Notes: generated by a model not told the origin, from the letters alone. Positions 14,960-22,008 are shown, counted from the stretch's first letter. The stretch is 22,008 nt of DNA from Acidobacteriota bacterium (GCA_021786455.1 JAJYNF010000146.1:1-22008); one strand, 5' to 3'. Translations and numbers: made by a program.

Positions 14960-15523
14960 ATGGCCAGCCATGATTTAAGTCTCCAACTCGTGCGCCTGTT
15001 AGAACAGATGCGCCGTGCAGATGGCGTGCCCTCCCCCGAGGCCCTGAACCAGCTTGCGGCAACCATCGGTTCGGCTTTCAAGGCCAAGCTGGACGAGGTC
15101 GCTATTCTCCGCCTTTCCTCTGACGGGATGTTGAGCTTTCTTACCCCGGTCAGGCTTTCCAAGCTGGGGGCCATTCCAATAACCAGCTCGCATTCGTTGG
15201 CCGCCAAGACCATCCGAGAGATGCGCGGCGAATTCATCAATAATTTCTCTGTGTACCGTCATCCGACAGTCTTTGAAGCGGTGGACCCTTCGGCCGAACA
15301 AAAAGCTGCCCCCATTCAGAAGATCATCAGTGCTCCCATTGTGGCCGACGGCAAGGTGGTGGGTGTGATTCAGGTGAGCCGTAAAGGAAAAGCGGGCGAG
15401 CCGGTCGGCCCGGATTTTAGCGCGCAGGACTTGGTGGAGCTAACTGCCGTCGGAACGACCCTCGGCAAGCTTTTGGCATCGCTTTCCGTGGCTGCGAATC
15501 CCGGAGCGCAGGGCCGAGCCTGA
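14960..15523 (+). CDS. GAF-domain protein
   Basis: A 187-residue protein that is essentially one GAF domain (about residues 35-170) after a helical start (DLSLQLVRLLEQMRRADGVP). Typical GAF elements include the central IISAPIVADGKVVGVIQVSRKG strands and FSAQDLVELTAVGTTLGKLLA as the closing helix. GAF domains bind small ligands or mediate dimerisation. No output domain is attached, so it may act through a partner; the divergently transcribed RsbU-type phosphatase is a candidate by position only. The ATG at 14960 has AAAGGAG five bases upstream; a TTG directly before it is less likely. Confidence 0.85.
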   Translation: MASHDLSLQLVRLLEQMRRADGVPSPEALNQLAATIGSAFKAKLDEVAILRLSSDGMLSFLTPVRLSKLGAIPITSSHSLAAKTIREMRGEFINNFSVYRHPTVFEAVDPSAEQKAAPIQKIISAPIVADGKVVGVIQVSRKGKAGEPVGPDFSAQDLVELTAVGTTLGKLLASLSVAANPGAQGRA

Positions 15524-15554
15524 AGAAGGCCCGGGGCCAGAGGACTGCCTGACT

Positions 15555-16880
15555 TTAATCGTAATATTCAAGCCCCAGATGAGTGATCAACTCCTCGCCC
15601 CGTAAGTAGCGCAGCGTGTTCTTCAACTTCATCAATTGGATGAACAGGTCATGTTCGGGGTAGAGGCCCGGCGCGTGCATAGGGCTCTTGAAGTAAAACG
15701 ACAACCACTCCTGAATGCCCCGCCGAGCCATCTGCGGAGTGCGCTGCGCCAAATCCAGGAAGAGCGCCAAATCGAGTGCTAACGGCGCTGCCAAAATCGA
15801 GTCCCGGCACAGGAAATCAATCTTGATCTGCATCGGATAGCCGAGCCAGCCGAAGATATCCAAATTATCCCAGCCTTCCTTATTGTCGCCGCGGGGAGGA
15901 TAGTAATTGATCCGCACCTTGTGATAGAAATCCTTATAGAGTTCCGGATACAACTCCGGTTGCAAGATGTATTCGAGTACCGATAGTTTGCTTTCCTCCT
16001 TGGTTTTGAAAGAGCCCGGGTCGTCAAGCACCTCGCCGTCGCGATTGCCGAGAATATTGGTTGAGAACCATCCACGCAGTCCGATCAGCCGCGCTTTAAG
16101 TCCCGGCGCAAGGATCGTTTTCATAAGCGTTTGCCCGGTCTTGAAATCCTTTCCGCAGACGGGAATCTGGTCCTGAACGGCCAGGTCAACCAGCGCTGGT
16201 ATGTCTGCCGTCAAGTTCGGCGCGCCATTAGCAAAGGGCGCGCCCGATTTGATCGCCGCATAGGCGTAAATCATGCTGGGGGCAATATCGGGACTGTTGG
16301 ATTTGAGGCCCTTCTCAAAAGCCGCCAAGGATTGATGAACCGGGCTTTCCTCAAGGAAGCTCTCGGTGGATCCGCACCACACCATGACCAGCCGGGCCGC
16401 ACCGCTGGCCCGGCGAAAGCGCTCGATATCCTCCATGACCTGCTCGGCGAGGTCCATTTTCGTTTTGCCCTTTTTAACGTTTTTGCCTTTCAACCTCTTG
16501 ACGAATCTTTGTTCAAAGACGGCGGCCATCGGCTCGATCGGCTCGAGAAAGTCTTTTATTTCGTCCAACAGAGAAGGCTCGAGGACGCCCGCCTTGCGCG
16601 CCGCCTCGTAAGCGTTGTCCGGGATGGGGTCCCACGCCGCGAAAACTAAATCGGAGAGGTCAGCCAGCGGCACAAAATCCTTGATTTTGGGAACCCGCTT
16701 TTCCGTGCGCTTGCCGAGCCGAATGGTGCCCATTTGAGTGAGCGAGCCGATGGGCTGGGCGTAACCGCGGCGGATGGCTTCGACTCCGCCGATGAACGTC
16801 GTCGCTACCGCTCCGAGGCCACAAACCAAAACCCCGAGCTTCCCTTCAGGCTCCCCAATTGGAATAACTTTCCTCGTCAC
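15555..16880 (-). CDS. Inositol-3-phosphate synthase (MIPS)
   Basis: A 441-residue NAD-dependent enzyme converting glucose 6-phosphate to 1D-myo-inositol 3-phosphate. The N-terminal Rossmann motif is CGLGAVATTFIGGVEAI (residues 20 on). Conserved segments follow in order: GSLTQMGTIRLGKR, FAAWDPIPDNAY, PVCGKDFKTGQTLMKT, STNILGNRDGEVLDDP and KIDFLCRDSILAAPLALDL. It resembles the bacterial/archaeal type. The GTG at 16880 is chosen because AAAGGAGG precedes it by five bases and homology starts just after. The open frame reaches 17042, but that part translates a tRNA-T-arm-like stretch and is not coding. The product feeds inositol or inositol-lipid synthesis; no other inositol gene is adjacent. Confidence 0.94.
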   Translation of the reverse strand: MTRKVIPIGEPEGKLGVLVCGLGAVATTFIGGVEAIRRGYAQPIGSLTQMGTIRLGKRTEKRVPKIKDFVPLADLSDLVFAAWDPIPDNAYEAARKAGVLEPSLLDEIKDFLEPIEPMAAVFEQRFVKRLKGKNVKKGKTKMDLAEQVMEDIERFRRASGAARLVMVWCGSTESFLEESPVHQSLAAFEKGLKSNSPDIAPSMIYAYAAIKSGAPFANGAPNLTADIPALVDLAVQDQIPVCGKDFKTGQTLMKTILAPGLKARLIGLRGWFSTNILGNRDGEVLDDPGSFKTKEESKLSVLEYILQPELYPELYKDFYHKVRINYYPPRGDNKEGWDNLDIFGWLGYPMQIKIDFLCRDSILAAPLALDLALFLDLAQRTPQMARRGIQEWLSFYFKSPMHAPGLYPEHDLFIQLMKLKNTLRYLRGEELITHLGLEYYD

Positions 16881-17299
16881 CGAAGCCTCCTTTTTCCTGT
16901 AGTTTCTTTCGCGGCGACCCCTGGCACGGGCATTTGGCAGCCCGCGGCAATCCTTCCGCTGAATGCATGTCAATGTGGGACATGCGTGATTTGAACCCAC
17001 CCTTAGATTCTGCCTGGCGGGCGCAAACTCTAAATCATGCATGAATCCAGCTCAAAATGCAAATTCGCTTTGGAGCCTGGATGCTAGCGCAGGCGTTCCA
17101 AAACTTCTATAACACAAATCCCACGGAGGCTGTTCGTGTTTTCCGTATTCTCTCAGCCCATCAACCTCGATTCTTAGGTGGAACGGCAGAATGCAGGAGG
17201 CTCCGAACGGCGGGTTCAAGAAATTCGCGCTCGTGGCGAGCCGTGCGGTAGAATGGGCAGGCTCTGACGATCGAGGGCGGGGAGGATCATCCGAAACCG
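16881..17299. other. Intergenic region between divergent MIPS and ROK genes
   Basis: About 420 bases without a supportable gene. Two structures stand out: a 7-bp perfect inverted repeat (GCATGTC at 16965-16971, GACATGC at 16979-16985, seven-base loop) and, overlapping its right end, a tRNA T-arm-like sequence on the minus strand (16984-17000, loop TTCAAAT). A complete tRNA cannot be folded. A TAGAAT at 17249-17254 is a likely -10 for the ROK gene. Short open frames here lack ribosome binding sites. Confidence 0.5.
17249..17254 (+). promoter_or_regulatory. Candidate -10 element of the ROK kinase gene
   Basis: TAGAAT (5/6 match), 45 bases before the ATG at 17300. It is preceded by CGG rather than TGn, and TTCGCG lies 19 bases upstream as a poor -35. 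Confidence 0.35.
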
Positions 17300-18289
17300 A
17301 TGCGCAAGCTCATTATGGGAATTGACATTGGCGGGACGAAGGTTGCCGGAGGATTGGTGACGGCGCGGGGGCGCCTGGTGAAATCGTTGATTTTACCGAC
17401 CCATGCGCGTCGAGGTTACGCCGCCAGCCTGTCGCAAATCATGGCCGTCATCCGGCAGCTCCACGACGCGGCGGGTGGACCGGGCGCTCTCGAGGGCATC
17501 GGCTTGCTGGCTCCGGGGCCCCTCAATCCGCACACCGGCCTGGTCATCAACCCTCCCAACCTGCCGGGCTGGAAAAACGTCAAGCTGGCCGAGAAGGTGG
17601 AACGTCAGTTCGGCGTGAAGGCCAAGGTTGAAAATGACGCCAACGCCGCCGGCTTGGCGGAAGTTCTCTTTGGCGCGGCCGTCGGTTACCGTCACGTATT
17701 TTACGTGACCGTCTCGACCGGCATTGGCACGGGGATTATCATCAACAAGAAAATCTATCACGGCTCGAACGGCGTGGCCGGCGAAGGAGGCCACGTCTCG
17801 ATAGATTACCAGAGCCCATACCGTTGCGGCTGCGGCTCCTTCGGATGCATCGAGGCTCTCGCGGCCGGGCCGGCCATGGCGCGGCGCGCCCAGGTCCGCC
17901 TGATTCAGGATCACCTTGCGCCCAGCTTGCTCCGCGATCTGACGGGCGGCCAGTTGAATCGCGTGACCCCGCAACTGATCGCCCAAGCCGCCGAGCGTGG
18001 CGATGCATTGGCGAAATCCATTGTCGAGGAAACCGGCTTGTTCCTCGGCGTCTGGCTGGCCGGAATGATTGCGCTTTTCGATCCCGACGCGATTGTCATG
18101 GGTGGCGGAGTGGCGCAGATCGGCAAGCCGTTGTTTCAGGCCGTTCGTAACACCATCCCCCGCCATTCGATTAACCCCCACTTGGCTCGCCGTACTCCTT
18201 TGCTCCCCGCCAAGCTCAAAAAAAACGTCGGCATTTATGGCGCGGCGGCGCTGTTTTTGCGGGCAGGCGTCGAGGCGGAGAATTTTTAG
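17300..18289 (+). CDS. ROK family sugar kinase (glucokinase-like)
   Basis: A 329-residue actin-fold kinase that phosphorylates glucose or a related hexose. The phosphate-1 motif is GIDIGGTKVAGG (D9-T13). The catalytic aspartate is D113 in VENDANAAGLAE. The ROK zinc site is present as H165 with C176, C178 and C183 (CGCGSFGC), followed by IEALAAG. The adenosine motif is DPDAIVMGGGVAQIG. There is no DNA-binding domain, so it is an enzyme rather than a ROK repressor. GGGGAGG lies about a dozen bases before the ATG. It is transcribed away from the MIPS gene; both use or make hexose 6-phosphate chemistry, and a metabolic link is inference only. Confidence 0.94.
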   Translation: MRKLIMGIDIGGTKVAGGLVTARGRLVKSLILPTHARRGYAASLSQIMAVIRQLHDAAGGPGALEGIGLLAPGPLNPHTGLVINPPNLPGWKNVKLAEKVERQFGVKAKVENDANAAGLAEVLFGAAVGYRHVFYVTVSTGIGTGIIINKKIYHGSNGVAGEGGHVSIDYQSPYRCGCGSFGCIEALAAGPAMARRAQVRLIQDHLAPSLLRDLTGGQLNRVTPQLIAQAAERGDALAKSIVEETGLFLGVWLAGMIALFDPDAIVMGGGVAQIGKPLFQAVRNTIPRHSINPHLARRTPLLPAKLKKNVGIYGAAALFLRAGVEAENF

Positions 18290-18290
18290 C

Positions 18291-18350
18291 CGAGGCGCCC
18301 TTTTCGCCGATAAGCGGTCGCGGGCCGAAGCGCCCTTCACCGAAGCGGTC
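18291..18350. repeat. Imperfect tandem repeat after the ROK gene
   Basis: Two related copies begin CGAGGCGCCCTT (18291-18319) and CGAAGCGCCCTT (18326-18350). Both end AGCGGTC; the second is four bases shorter. They are separated by six bases and start immediately behind the ROK stop codon. Origin and function are unknown. Confidence 0.55.
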
Positions 18351-18641
18351 TTCTGGCGGAAGGATCCTTCTCCATCGCCGCGCCCACCGTGATGCGCTCG
18401 CCCACACCGCCCACAGAATTTCACCCACTTTTGGCTTCAATTTCATCCGTGTGAAAGACGCTTGACTTTTGACAACTAAGTTCTAGAGTATTAGCCGGGA
18501 GAGAAGGTAGTCTTTTTCGCGGCTCAGCTTTACGGCGGGCTAGAGGTGGGTCTTCCGTAAGGCATTCCAAGGGGTAGATGCGGCGATTCCAGTGGTTCGC
18601 CTCCCCGCTTCGTGTCAGCGGAGCGAGAACAGGAGGTCAGT
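18351..18641 (+). other. Promoter and foldable leader before the small membrane-protein gene
   Basis: No gene is seen in this stretch. Its second half (from about 18490) would be the 5' untranslated leader of the 46-codon gene. It can form nested pairings: GGGG with CCCC enclosing GGCGA with TCGCC (about 18571-18606). A following stem CCGCT-tcgtgtc-AGCGG ends about 18620, just before the Shine-Dalgarno. No known riboswitch class was recognised. Confidence 0.45.
18462..18489 (+). promoter_or_regulatory. Sigma-70-like promoter of the small membrane-protein gene
   Basis: TTGACT (18462-18467, 5/6), 16-base spacer, TAGAGT (18484-18489, 4/6). A second TTGACA at 18469 overlaps the spacer but is poorly placed for any -10. 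RNA would start near 18496, leaving a leader of about 145 bases. Confidence 0.5.
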
Positions 18642-18782
18642 ATGTTTCAGATGATCAATGAGGAGAAGCGCACGCCTGAGGACCGCAGAATGATGTGGGT
18701 GAAGGTGGTGATCTTCGTGATCGGCATCGGCGTCCTGGGCGGTGTAGTTTACTTCTTCGCAGTCGTTCCGTACGGAAAGTGA
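18642..18782 (+). CDS. Small single-pass membrane protein, 46 residues, unknown family
   Basis: A short gene with a strong ribosome binding site (AGGAGG six bases before the ATG). The protein begins with a charged stretch (MFQMINEEKRTPEDRRMM), followed by one hydrophobic helix of about 24 residues (from W19, VKVVIFVIGIGVLGGVVYFF). It ends with a short VVPYGK tail. Charges before the helix (K9, R10, R15, R16) predict an N-in/C-out topology. I do not recognise the family. Support for coding: ideal Shine-Dalgarno, upstream promoter, a single coherent membrane helix, and a stop directly abutting the opposite gene's stop with no spare base. It could be a small regulatory or assembly subunit; no function is claimed. 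Confidence 0.72.
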   Translation: MFQMINEEKRTPEDRRMMWVKVVIFVIGIGVLGGVVYFFAVVPYGK

Positions 18783-20102
18783 TTACTTGTTGGTGAGCGG
18801 AAATTGCTCTCTGAGGAAGCGGATGGCGTCTTCACGGGTCAGAATTCGGCCCTCCAGCTGGGCGTCTTCCAAGCTCCGGAGGATCGTTGTGAAGCGGGGG
18901 CCGGGAGCGTATCCGCACTGAATGAGGTCGTTTCCGGTAACCAAGCGAGCCGGGCGCGCTTCCTCGGCGGAGGTCTGTTGGAGGAGGCGTTTGGCCAATT
19001 CATAGTTAGTGAGATCGCCGTGGCTGGCCAGACAATCGAGGCGATGTAGCTCCAAGTGCTCCTCAAAGTTATCCATCCGAATGAACCTGAGCTGGGTTGC
19101 GCGCCGCATGTTGGGAAAATCCTTGAAGCGCAAGTGATGGCGTACCATCTCCGCCACGCGCTCTGTGTCTCGGCTTGAGAGTCGCAACCGCTCGCAAATT
19201 GCTTCCGCCATTTTCGCCCCCACCTCTGCATGATGGTCGAAGCGAATACGCTCCCGCACCGTGAAGGTTGGCGGCTTGCCGACGTCGTGGAGCAACACGG
19301 CCAGAGCCAATGTCGGCGTCGAGTTTTTCAATCCGTCGAGCATGATCAGGGTATGCGTCCAGACGTCCCCCTCGGGGTGGAACTCCGGGGGCTGTTCGAC
19401 TCCTTGCATGGCTTTGACTTCCGCTAGGACTTCACTCAGGAGCCTTGTTTCGTCGAGTAACTGGAAACCGCGCCGCGCCTTTCCCTCAGTCAATATGCGG
19501 ATAATCTCGCTTCCCATGCGCTCGGCGCTGACGTCGCGGATCTCTGGGGCTAGTTGACGGATGGCTTCCGCGGTTTTAGCTTCAAGTTGAAAGTCAAAGC
19601 GAGCGGCGAAGCGAACGGCGCGAAGCATCCTTAGCCGGTCTTCCGCAAAGCGCGCGAAAGGGTCTCCGATGGTTCGCACCCGGCGCAATCGGATATCTGC
19701 CTGCCCGCCGACGAAGTCGAGAACCTTGTTTTCGAGCGGATCGAAAAGAAGGCCGTTAATGGTAAAGTCGCGCCGCTGCGCGTCCTCTTGTGGCGTTTTT
19801 GAATAGACGACCCTGTCGGGATGCCGGCCGTCGGTGTAGCGGCCATCGCGACGGAAGGTCGCCACCTCCACGTTGCCTGCGCTCCTGGGCACGATGACGA
19901 CGCCGAACTGCACACCGACGGTCAGACCTTCAGGGAACAGGCGCAAAACCGCCTCGGGGTGAGCGTCGGTGGTCACGTCGTAGTCGCCCGGCGGGCGTCC
20001 CATGATCAGGTCGCGCACGCACCCCCCCACAAAAAAGGCCTGGAATCCTGATTCCCGGATCTGCCGGATGATTTCCACCGCTTCTTGCCGCTTAGGGTCC
20101 AT
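18783..20102 (-). CDS. CCA tRNA nucleotidyltransferase / poly(A) polymerase family with HD domain
   Basis: A 439-residue class II nucleotidyltransferase. The head domain has FFVGGCVRD (24-31) and the catalytic aspartates D40 and D42 (GDYDVTTDA), then EDAQRRDFTINGLLFD (106-121) and the RFAEDRLRMLRAVRFAARFDF signature (151-171). A C-terminal HD domain has H250 and H272-D273 (LLHDVGKP) and is expected to have phosphohydrolase activity. Members either add CCA to tRNA 3' ends or polyadenylate RNA; sequence alone does not settle which. The presence of an HD domain favours a CCA-adding role. The ATG at 20102 has AGGTGG about ten bases upstream. Its stop abuts the stop of the convergent small membrane-protein gene. 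Confidence 0.93.
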   Translation of the reverse strand: MDPKRQEAVEIIRQIRESGFQAFFVGGCVRDLIMGRPPGDYDVTTDAHPEAVLRLFPEGLTVGVQFGVVIVPRSAGNVEVATFRRDGRYTDGRHPDRVVYSKTPQEDAQRRDFTINGLLFDPLENKVLDFVGGQADIRLRRVRTIGDPFARFAEDRLRMLRAVRFAARFDFQLEAKTAEAIRQLAPEIRDVSAERMGSEIIRILTEGKARRGFQLLDETRLLSEVLAEVKAMQGVEQPPEFHPEGDVWTHTLIMLDGLKNSTPTLALAVLLHDVGKPPTFTVRERIRFDHHAEVGAKMAEAICERLRLSSRDTERVAEMVRHHLRFKDFPNMRRATQLRFIRMDNFEEHLELHRLDCLASHGDLTNYELAKRLLQQTSAEEARPARLVTGNDLIQCGYAPGPRFTTILRSLEDAQLEGRILTREDAIRFLREQFPLTNK

Positions 20103-20577
20103 TCATTATTATTCCACCTGATTTGCTCAAGGGGCGCAAGCCCCCTGTTGGGCCTCGCTCGCCCGCGGGCTAGGTGAGAGTGAGGAGCCGAAGCGTGCGG
20201 TCAATGGGGCAGAATTCCCGCGCAAGCGAAAGGAACTAAAAAAACACTTGACATTGAGTTGCAAACCGCGATATAAGGCGAGCACAGTGGTTGTCGGTGG
20301 GATCGCACGGGATGGTCCAGCGCCAGCTAGACTAGATTCCGATGATGCCGATGGATGGGTGGTCTGCGGTCACGGGATTCACATCGAAAGGCGGGAGTCC
20401 GTTCCGCTGTTTCTGGGCTTTTGCAAATTGAAGACCGATGAAGAGCTGTTAAGGAGTGAAGGGCGTCGGTGCGGGCGTTTGGAGAGGGCAGGGAATAACC
20501 TTGAACGTAATGAGCTGTGGCGCGCTGTATCGCTGACTCGCGGGTGAAGAGTCGGGCTGCGCCGAGGAGCATCGTTG
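20103..20577. other. Intergenic region and long leader before pilM
   Basis: About 475 bases with no supportable gene. It holds a stem with a GNRA-type loop (GGGGC-GCAA-GCCCC, 20131-20144), a perfect palindrome GCCCGCGGGC (20161-20170) and a near-consensus promoter. A roughly 300-base presumed 5' leader follows. A 99-codon frame through the leader begins inside the promoter -35 and is not credible as a gene. Confidence 0.55.
20248..20277 (+). promoter_or_regulatory. Near-consensus sigma-70 promoter of the pilM operon
   Basis: A perfect TTGACA (20248-20253), 18-base spacer, TATAAG (20272-20277, 5/6). An A-rich stretch just upstream (about 20236-20244) could act as an UP element. RNA would start near 20284, giving a leader of about 295 bases before pilM. 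Confidence 0.75.
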
Positions 20578-21633
20578 ATGTTTGGGTCAAAAGCGAAAAG
20601 GCTGATTGGTTTGGACATCGGCTCCAGTGCCGTAAAGCTGGTCGAGCTGGGGAAGAAGGGAGGCAGTTACCAACTGCTGAACCTCGGGCTTGAGCCCCTC
20701 GGCCAGGACGTTGTCGTGGACGGATCCATTATGGATTCGCTTTCGGTCTCAAGCGCCATTGAGAAGCTTTTTACTGAAAATAACATCAAGACGAGGCAAG
20801 TGGCGACTTCGGTGTCGGGACACTCGGTCATTGTCAAGCGAGTAACAGTGCCGGCGGCGAATGAGGAAGAGGTTGCCGCGGCTATTTCTTACGAAGCTCA
20901 GCAATATATCCCATTCGACATGGCGGACGTGAGCCTAAGCTGGCAAACGCTGGGCGCTGCCCCAACCGGCAGCGGTATGGATGTGATGCTGGTGGCGGCT
21001 AAGCGGGAGAAGATCCTAAATCATACGAATGTGCTTAGCCAATCCGGCAAGGTGCCAGCGGTAGTGGATATAGACGCCTTCGCGATCCAGAATGCTTTCG
21101 AGATGAATTACGAACCAATGCCAGACCTCATGGCGGCGCTGCTCAATATCGGGGCGAGCATCATGAACATCAACATTGTGCGGGGAGGAACGCCCCTGTT
21201 CACGCGCGACGTTTCGGTGGGAGGCAATCAATACACCGACACCTTGCAAAAGGAATTGGACCTGAGTTACGACGATGCGGAAAAGCTGAAACAAGGCCAG
21301 CCGCTGCCCAGCGTTCAGCCGGAAGCGAAATTGCCCCATCTCCGCTCGGTATCAGAAATCTTACTGTTGGAGATTCAGAAAACGTTTGACTTCTTCCGTC
21401 AAACGACCTCAACGGACAATATCCAATCCATTTACCTTTCCGGGGGAACCGCAAAGGTGGAAGGATTGCTCGACCTGCTCCGAGAGGAATTCAAGATTCC
21501 TGTGGAGATCATGAATCCTTTCAAGCGAGTGAACATCAGTTCGGGGAAATTTGATCACGCCTATACGGCCGAAATCGCCCCCGCGATGAGCGTGGCGGTG
21601 GGCTTGGCGCTCAGGAGCTTTGACACGCCATGA
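20578..21633 (+). CDS. pilM: Type IV pilus assembly protein PilM
   Basis: A 351-residue actin/FtsA-like ATPase of the type IV pilus alignment complex, located at the cytoplasmic face and binding the N-terminus of PilN. Visible features: the nucleotide-binding start RLIGLDIGSSAVKLVEL (D13), ISYEAQQYIPFDMADVSLSW typical of PilM, VVDIDAFAIQNAFEMNY, an internal ALLNIGASIMNINIVRGG, and a C-terminal IYLSGGTAKVEGL. The ATG at 20578 has GAGGAG eight bases upstream; a TTG at 20575 is possible. The stop overlaps the pilN start (ATGA), showing coupling. It is the first gene of a probable pilMNOPQ operon that continues beyond the window. Confidence 0.95.
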   Translation: MFGSKAKRLIGLDIGSSAVKLVELGKKGGSYQLLNLGLEPLGQDVVVDGSIMDSLSVSSAIEKLFTENNIKTRQVATSVSGHSVIVKRVTVPAANEEEVAAAISYEAQQYIPFDMADVSLSWQTLGAAPTGSGMDVMLVAAKREKILNHTNVLSQSGKVPAVVDIDAFAIQNAFEMNYEPMPDLMAALLNIGASIMNINIVRGGTPLFTRDVSVGGNQYTDTLQKELDLSYDDAEKLKQGQPLPSVQPEAKLPHLRSVSEILLLEIQKTFDFFRQTTSTDNIQSIYLSGGTAKVEGLLDLLREEFKIPVEIMNPFKRVNISSGKFDHAYTAEIAPAMSVAVGLALRSFDTP

Positions 21634-22008
21634 TGAAGATCAACTTACTGGGACAACCCACGGCGGCGGGTGCCGGTCGGCCCGCAGTCGCGCAGACGAC
21701 CGCCCCTCAACAGGTGCTGATTCTGGTGGTCGCGTTGGTGGTTTCGCTTGGGATTGTCGGCTTTCTATATTACTACTGGGGCAATGAGGTCAAGCAAGAG
21801 CAGGTGGCGTTGGCCCGCGAGCAGACTCGGCAAAAAGAGCTGGCGGGCGTCCAGGCACAGAACGCCTTGTATCGGAAGCAGCTTGCCCGGCTTCAGGAGC
21901 GGATTAATACAATCCAAAAGCTTCAGAGCAGTCGGACGGGTCCCGTGGACATGATGAGCGGGATTGGGAACGTCGTGAACCTTACCCATGACCTTTACCT
22001 GACCTCCA
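21630..22008 (+). CDS. pilN: Type IV pilus assembly protein PilN (3' partial)
   Basis: The frame opens at ATG 21630, overlapping the pilM stop, and is still open at the right edge (126 codons seen). It begins MMKINLLGQP, the conserved PilN N-terminus that docks in PilM; an immediately following ATG at 21633 is an alternative start. A single membrane helix lies at about 32-52 (VLILVVALVVSLGIVGFLYYY). A coiled-coil, glutamine- and arginine-rich region comes next (about 55-105), as in PilN. It anchors the inner-membrane alignment complex with PilO. The rest of the periplasmic domain lies outside the window. Confidence 0.92.
   Translation, partial: MMKINLLGQPTAAGAGRPAVAQTTAPQQVLILVVALVVSLGIVGFLYYYWGNEVKQEQVALAREQTRQKELAGVQAQNALYRKQLARLQERINTIQKLQSSRTGPVDMMSGIGNVVNLTHDLYLTS

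Noticed and set aside
16881..17042. N-terminal extension of the inositol-3-phosphate synthase (54 more codons)
   Set aside because: AAAGGAGG five bases before GTG 16880 and the start of family similarity fix the start there; the extension translates the T-arm-like sequence.
16977..17050. Possible tRNA gene on the minus strand
   Set aside because: Only a T-arm with one mismatched stem pair and a possible 3' acceptor strand are seen; no D-arm, anticodon arm or pairing 5' acceptor strand could be found.
17057..17251. 64-codon plus-strand frame between the MIPS and ROK genes
   Set aside because: No Shine-Dalgarno, no recognisable composition or motif, and it overlaps the likely ROK -10 element.
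17393..18424. 343-codon minus-strand open frame opposite the ROK kinase
   Set aside because: The ROK frame contains all the catalytic and zinc motifs; the opposite frame is an effect of GC-rich codon use.
20131..20170. Stem-loop and palindrome considered as a terminator
   Set aside because: No T-tract on either strand, and the position is upstream of both flanking genes rather than downstream of one.
20248..20547. 99-codon plus-strand frame in the pilM leader
   Set aside because: Its only long start lies in the -35 hexamer of the promoter, so it could not be translated from that RNA; no family resemblance.

Overview
The window looks like chromosomal DNA of a GC-rich, Gram-negative-type bacterium, most likely an acidobacterium. 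This is inferred from gene content and order: rimO-yacG-pgpA-IPT/NHL propeller-cinA in one run, a pilM-pilN type IV pilus locus, and several beta-propeller and amidohydrolase genes. No rRNA gene, tRNA gene, IS element, prophage or CRISPR array was found. Most of it is ordinary core and sugar-metabolism sequence.

Region 1 (1-7204). The 3' part of an ABC-type FtsX/MacB-like permease reads in from the left edge on the plus strand. It converges on a seven-gene minus-strand run, in transcription order: Nudix hydrolase (mutT type), WD40 propeller, rimO, yacG, pgpA, IPT/NHL propeller, cinA. Stops and starts overlap or nearly touch at several joints (mutT/WD40, rimO/yacG, yacG/pgpA, pgpA/NHL). It therefore looks like one housekeeping operon covering nucleotide sanitation, S12 methylthiolation, gyrase protection, phosphatidylglycerol synthesis and pyridine-nucleotide salvage. 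A second promoter probably lies before rimO.

Region 2 (7394-11107). This holds a DinB-family gene whose conserved C-terminus is thrown out of frame by a 2-bp AG repeat, a LacI-family regulator, an internally deleted remnant of a Tat-exported TIM-barrel sugar isomerase/epimerase, and a Gfo/Idh/MocA dehydrogenase. Together these suggest a sugar or cyclitol utilisation locus that has partly decayed.

Region 3 (11261-18289). SixA-type phosphohistidine phosphatase (minus), YtcJ-like amidohydrolase (plus), RsbU/SpoIIE-type PP2C phosphatase (minus) diverging from a GAF-domain protein (plus), inositol-3-phosphate synthase (minus) and a ROK-family sugar kinase (plus). These are mostly single-gene units with recognisable promoters.

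Region 4 (18290-22008). A short gene for a 46-residue single-pass membrane protein, with its own promoter, a foldable leader and a strong ribosome binding site. It abuts, tail to tail, a CCA-adding/poly(A) polymerase-type nucleotidyltransferase. A near-consensus promoter and a roughly 300-base leader then precede pilM and pilN; pilN runs off the right edge.

No clearly new multi-gene system was found. The items most worth a second look are the 46-residue membrane protein, the Tat-leader/TIM-barrel minigene, the DinB frameshift, the possible CTG start of the WD40 gene, and an extended -10 promoter pattern (close to GTGYTARAAT) that recurs upstream of unrelated genes.
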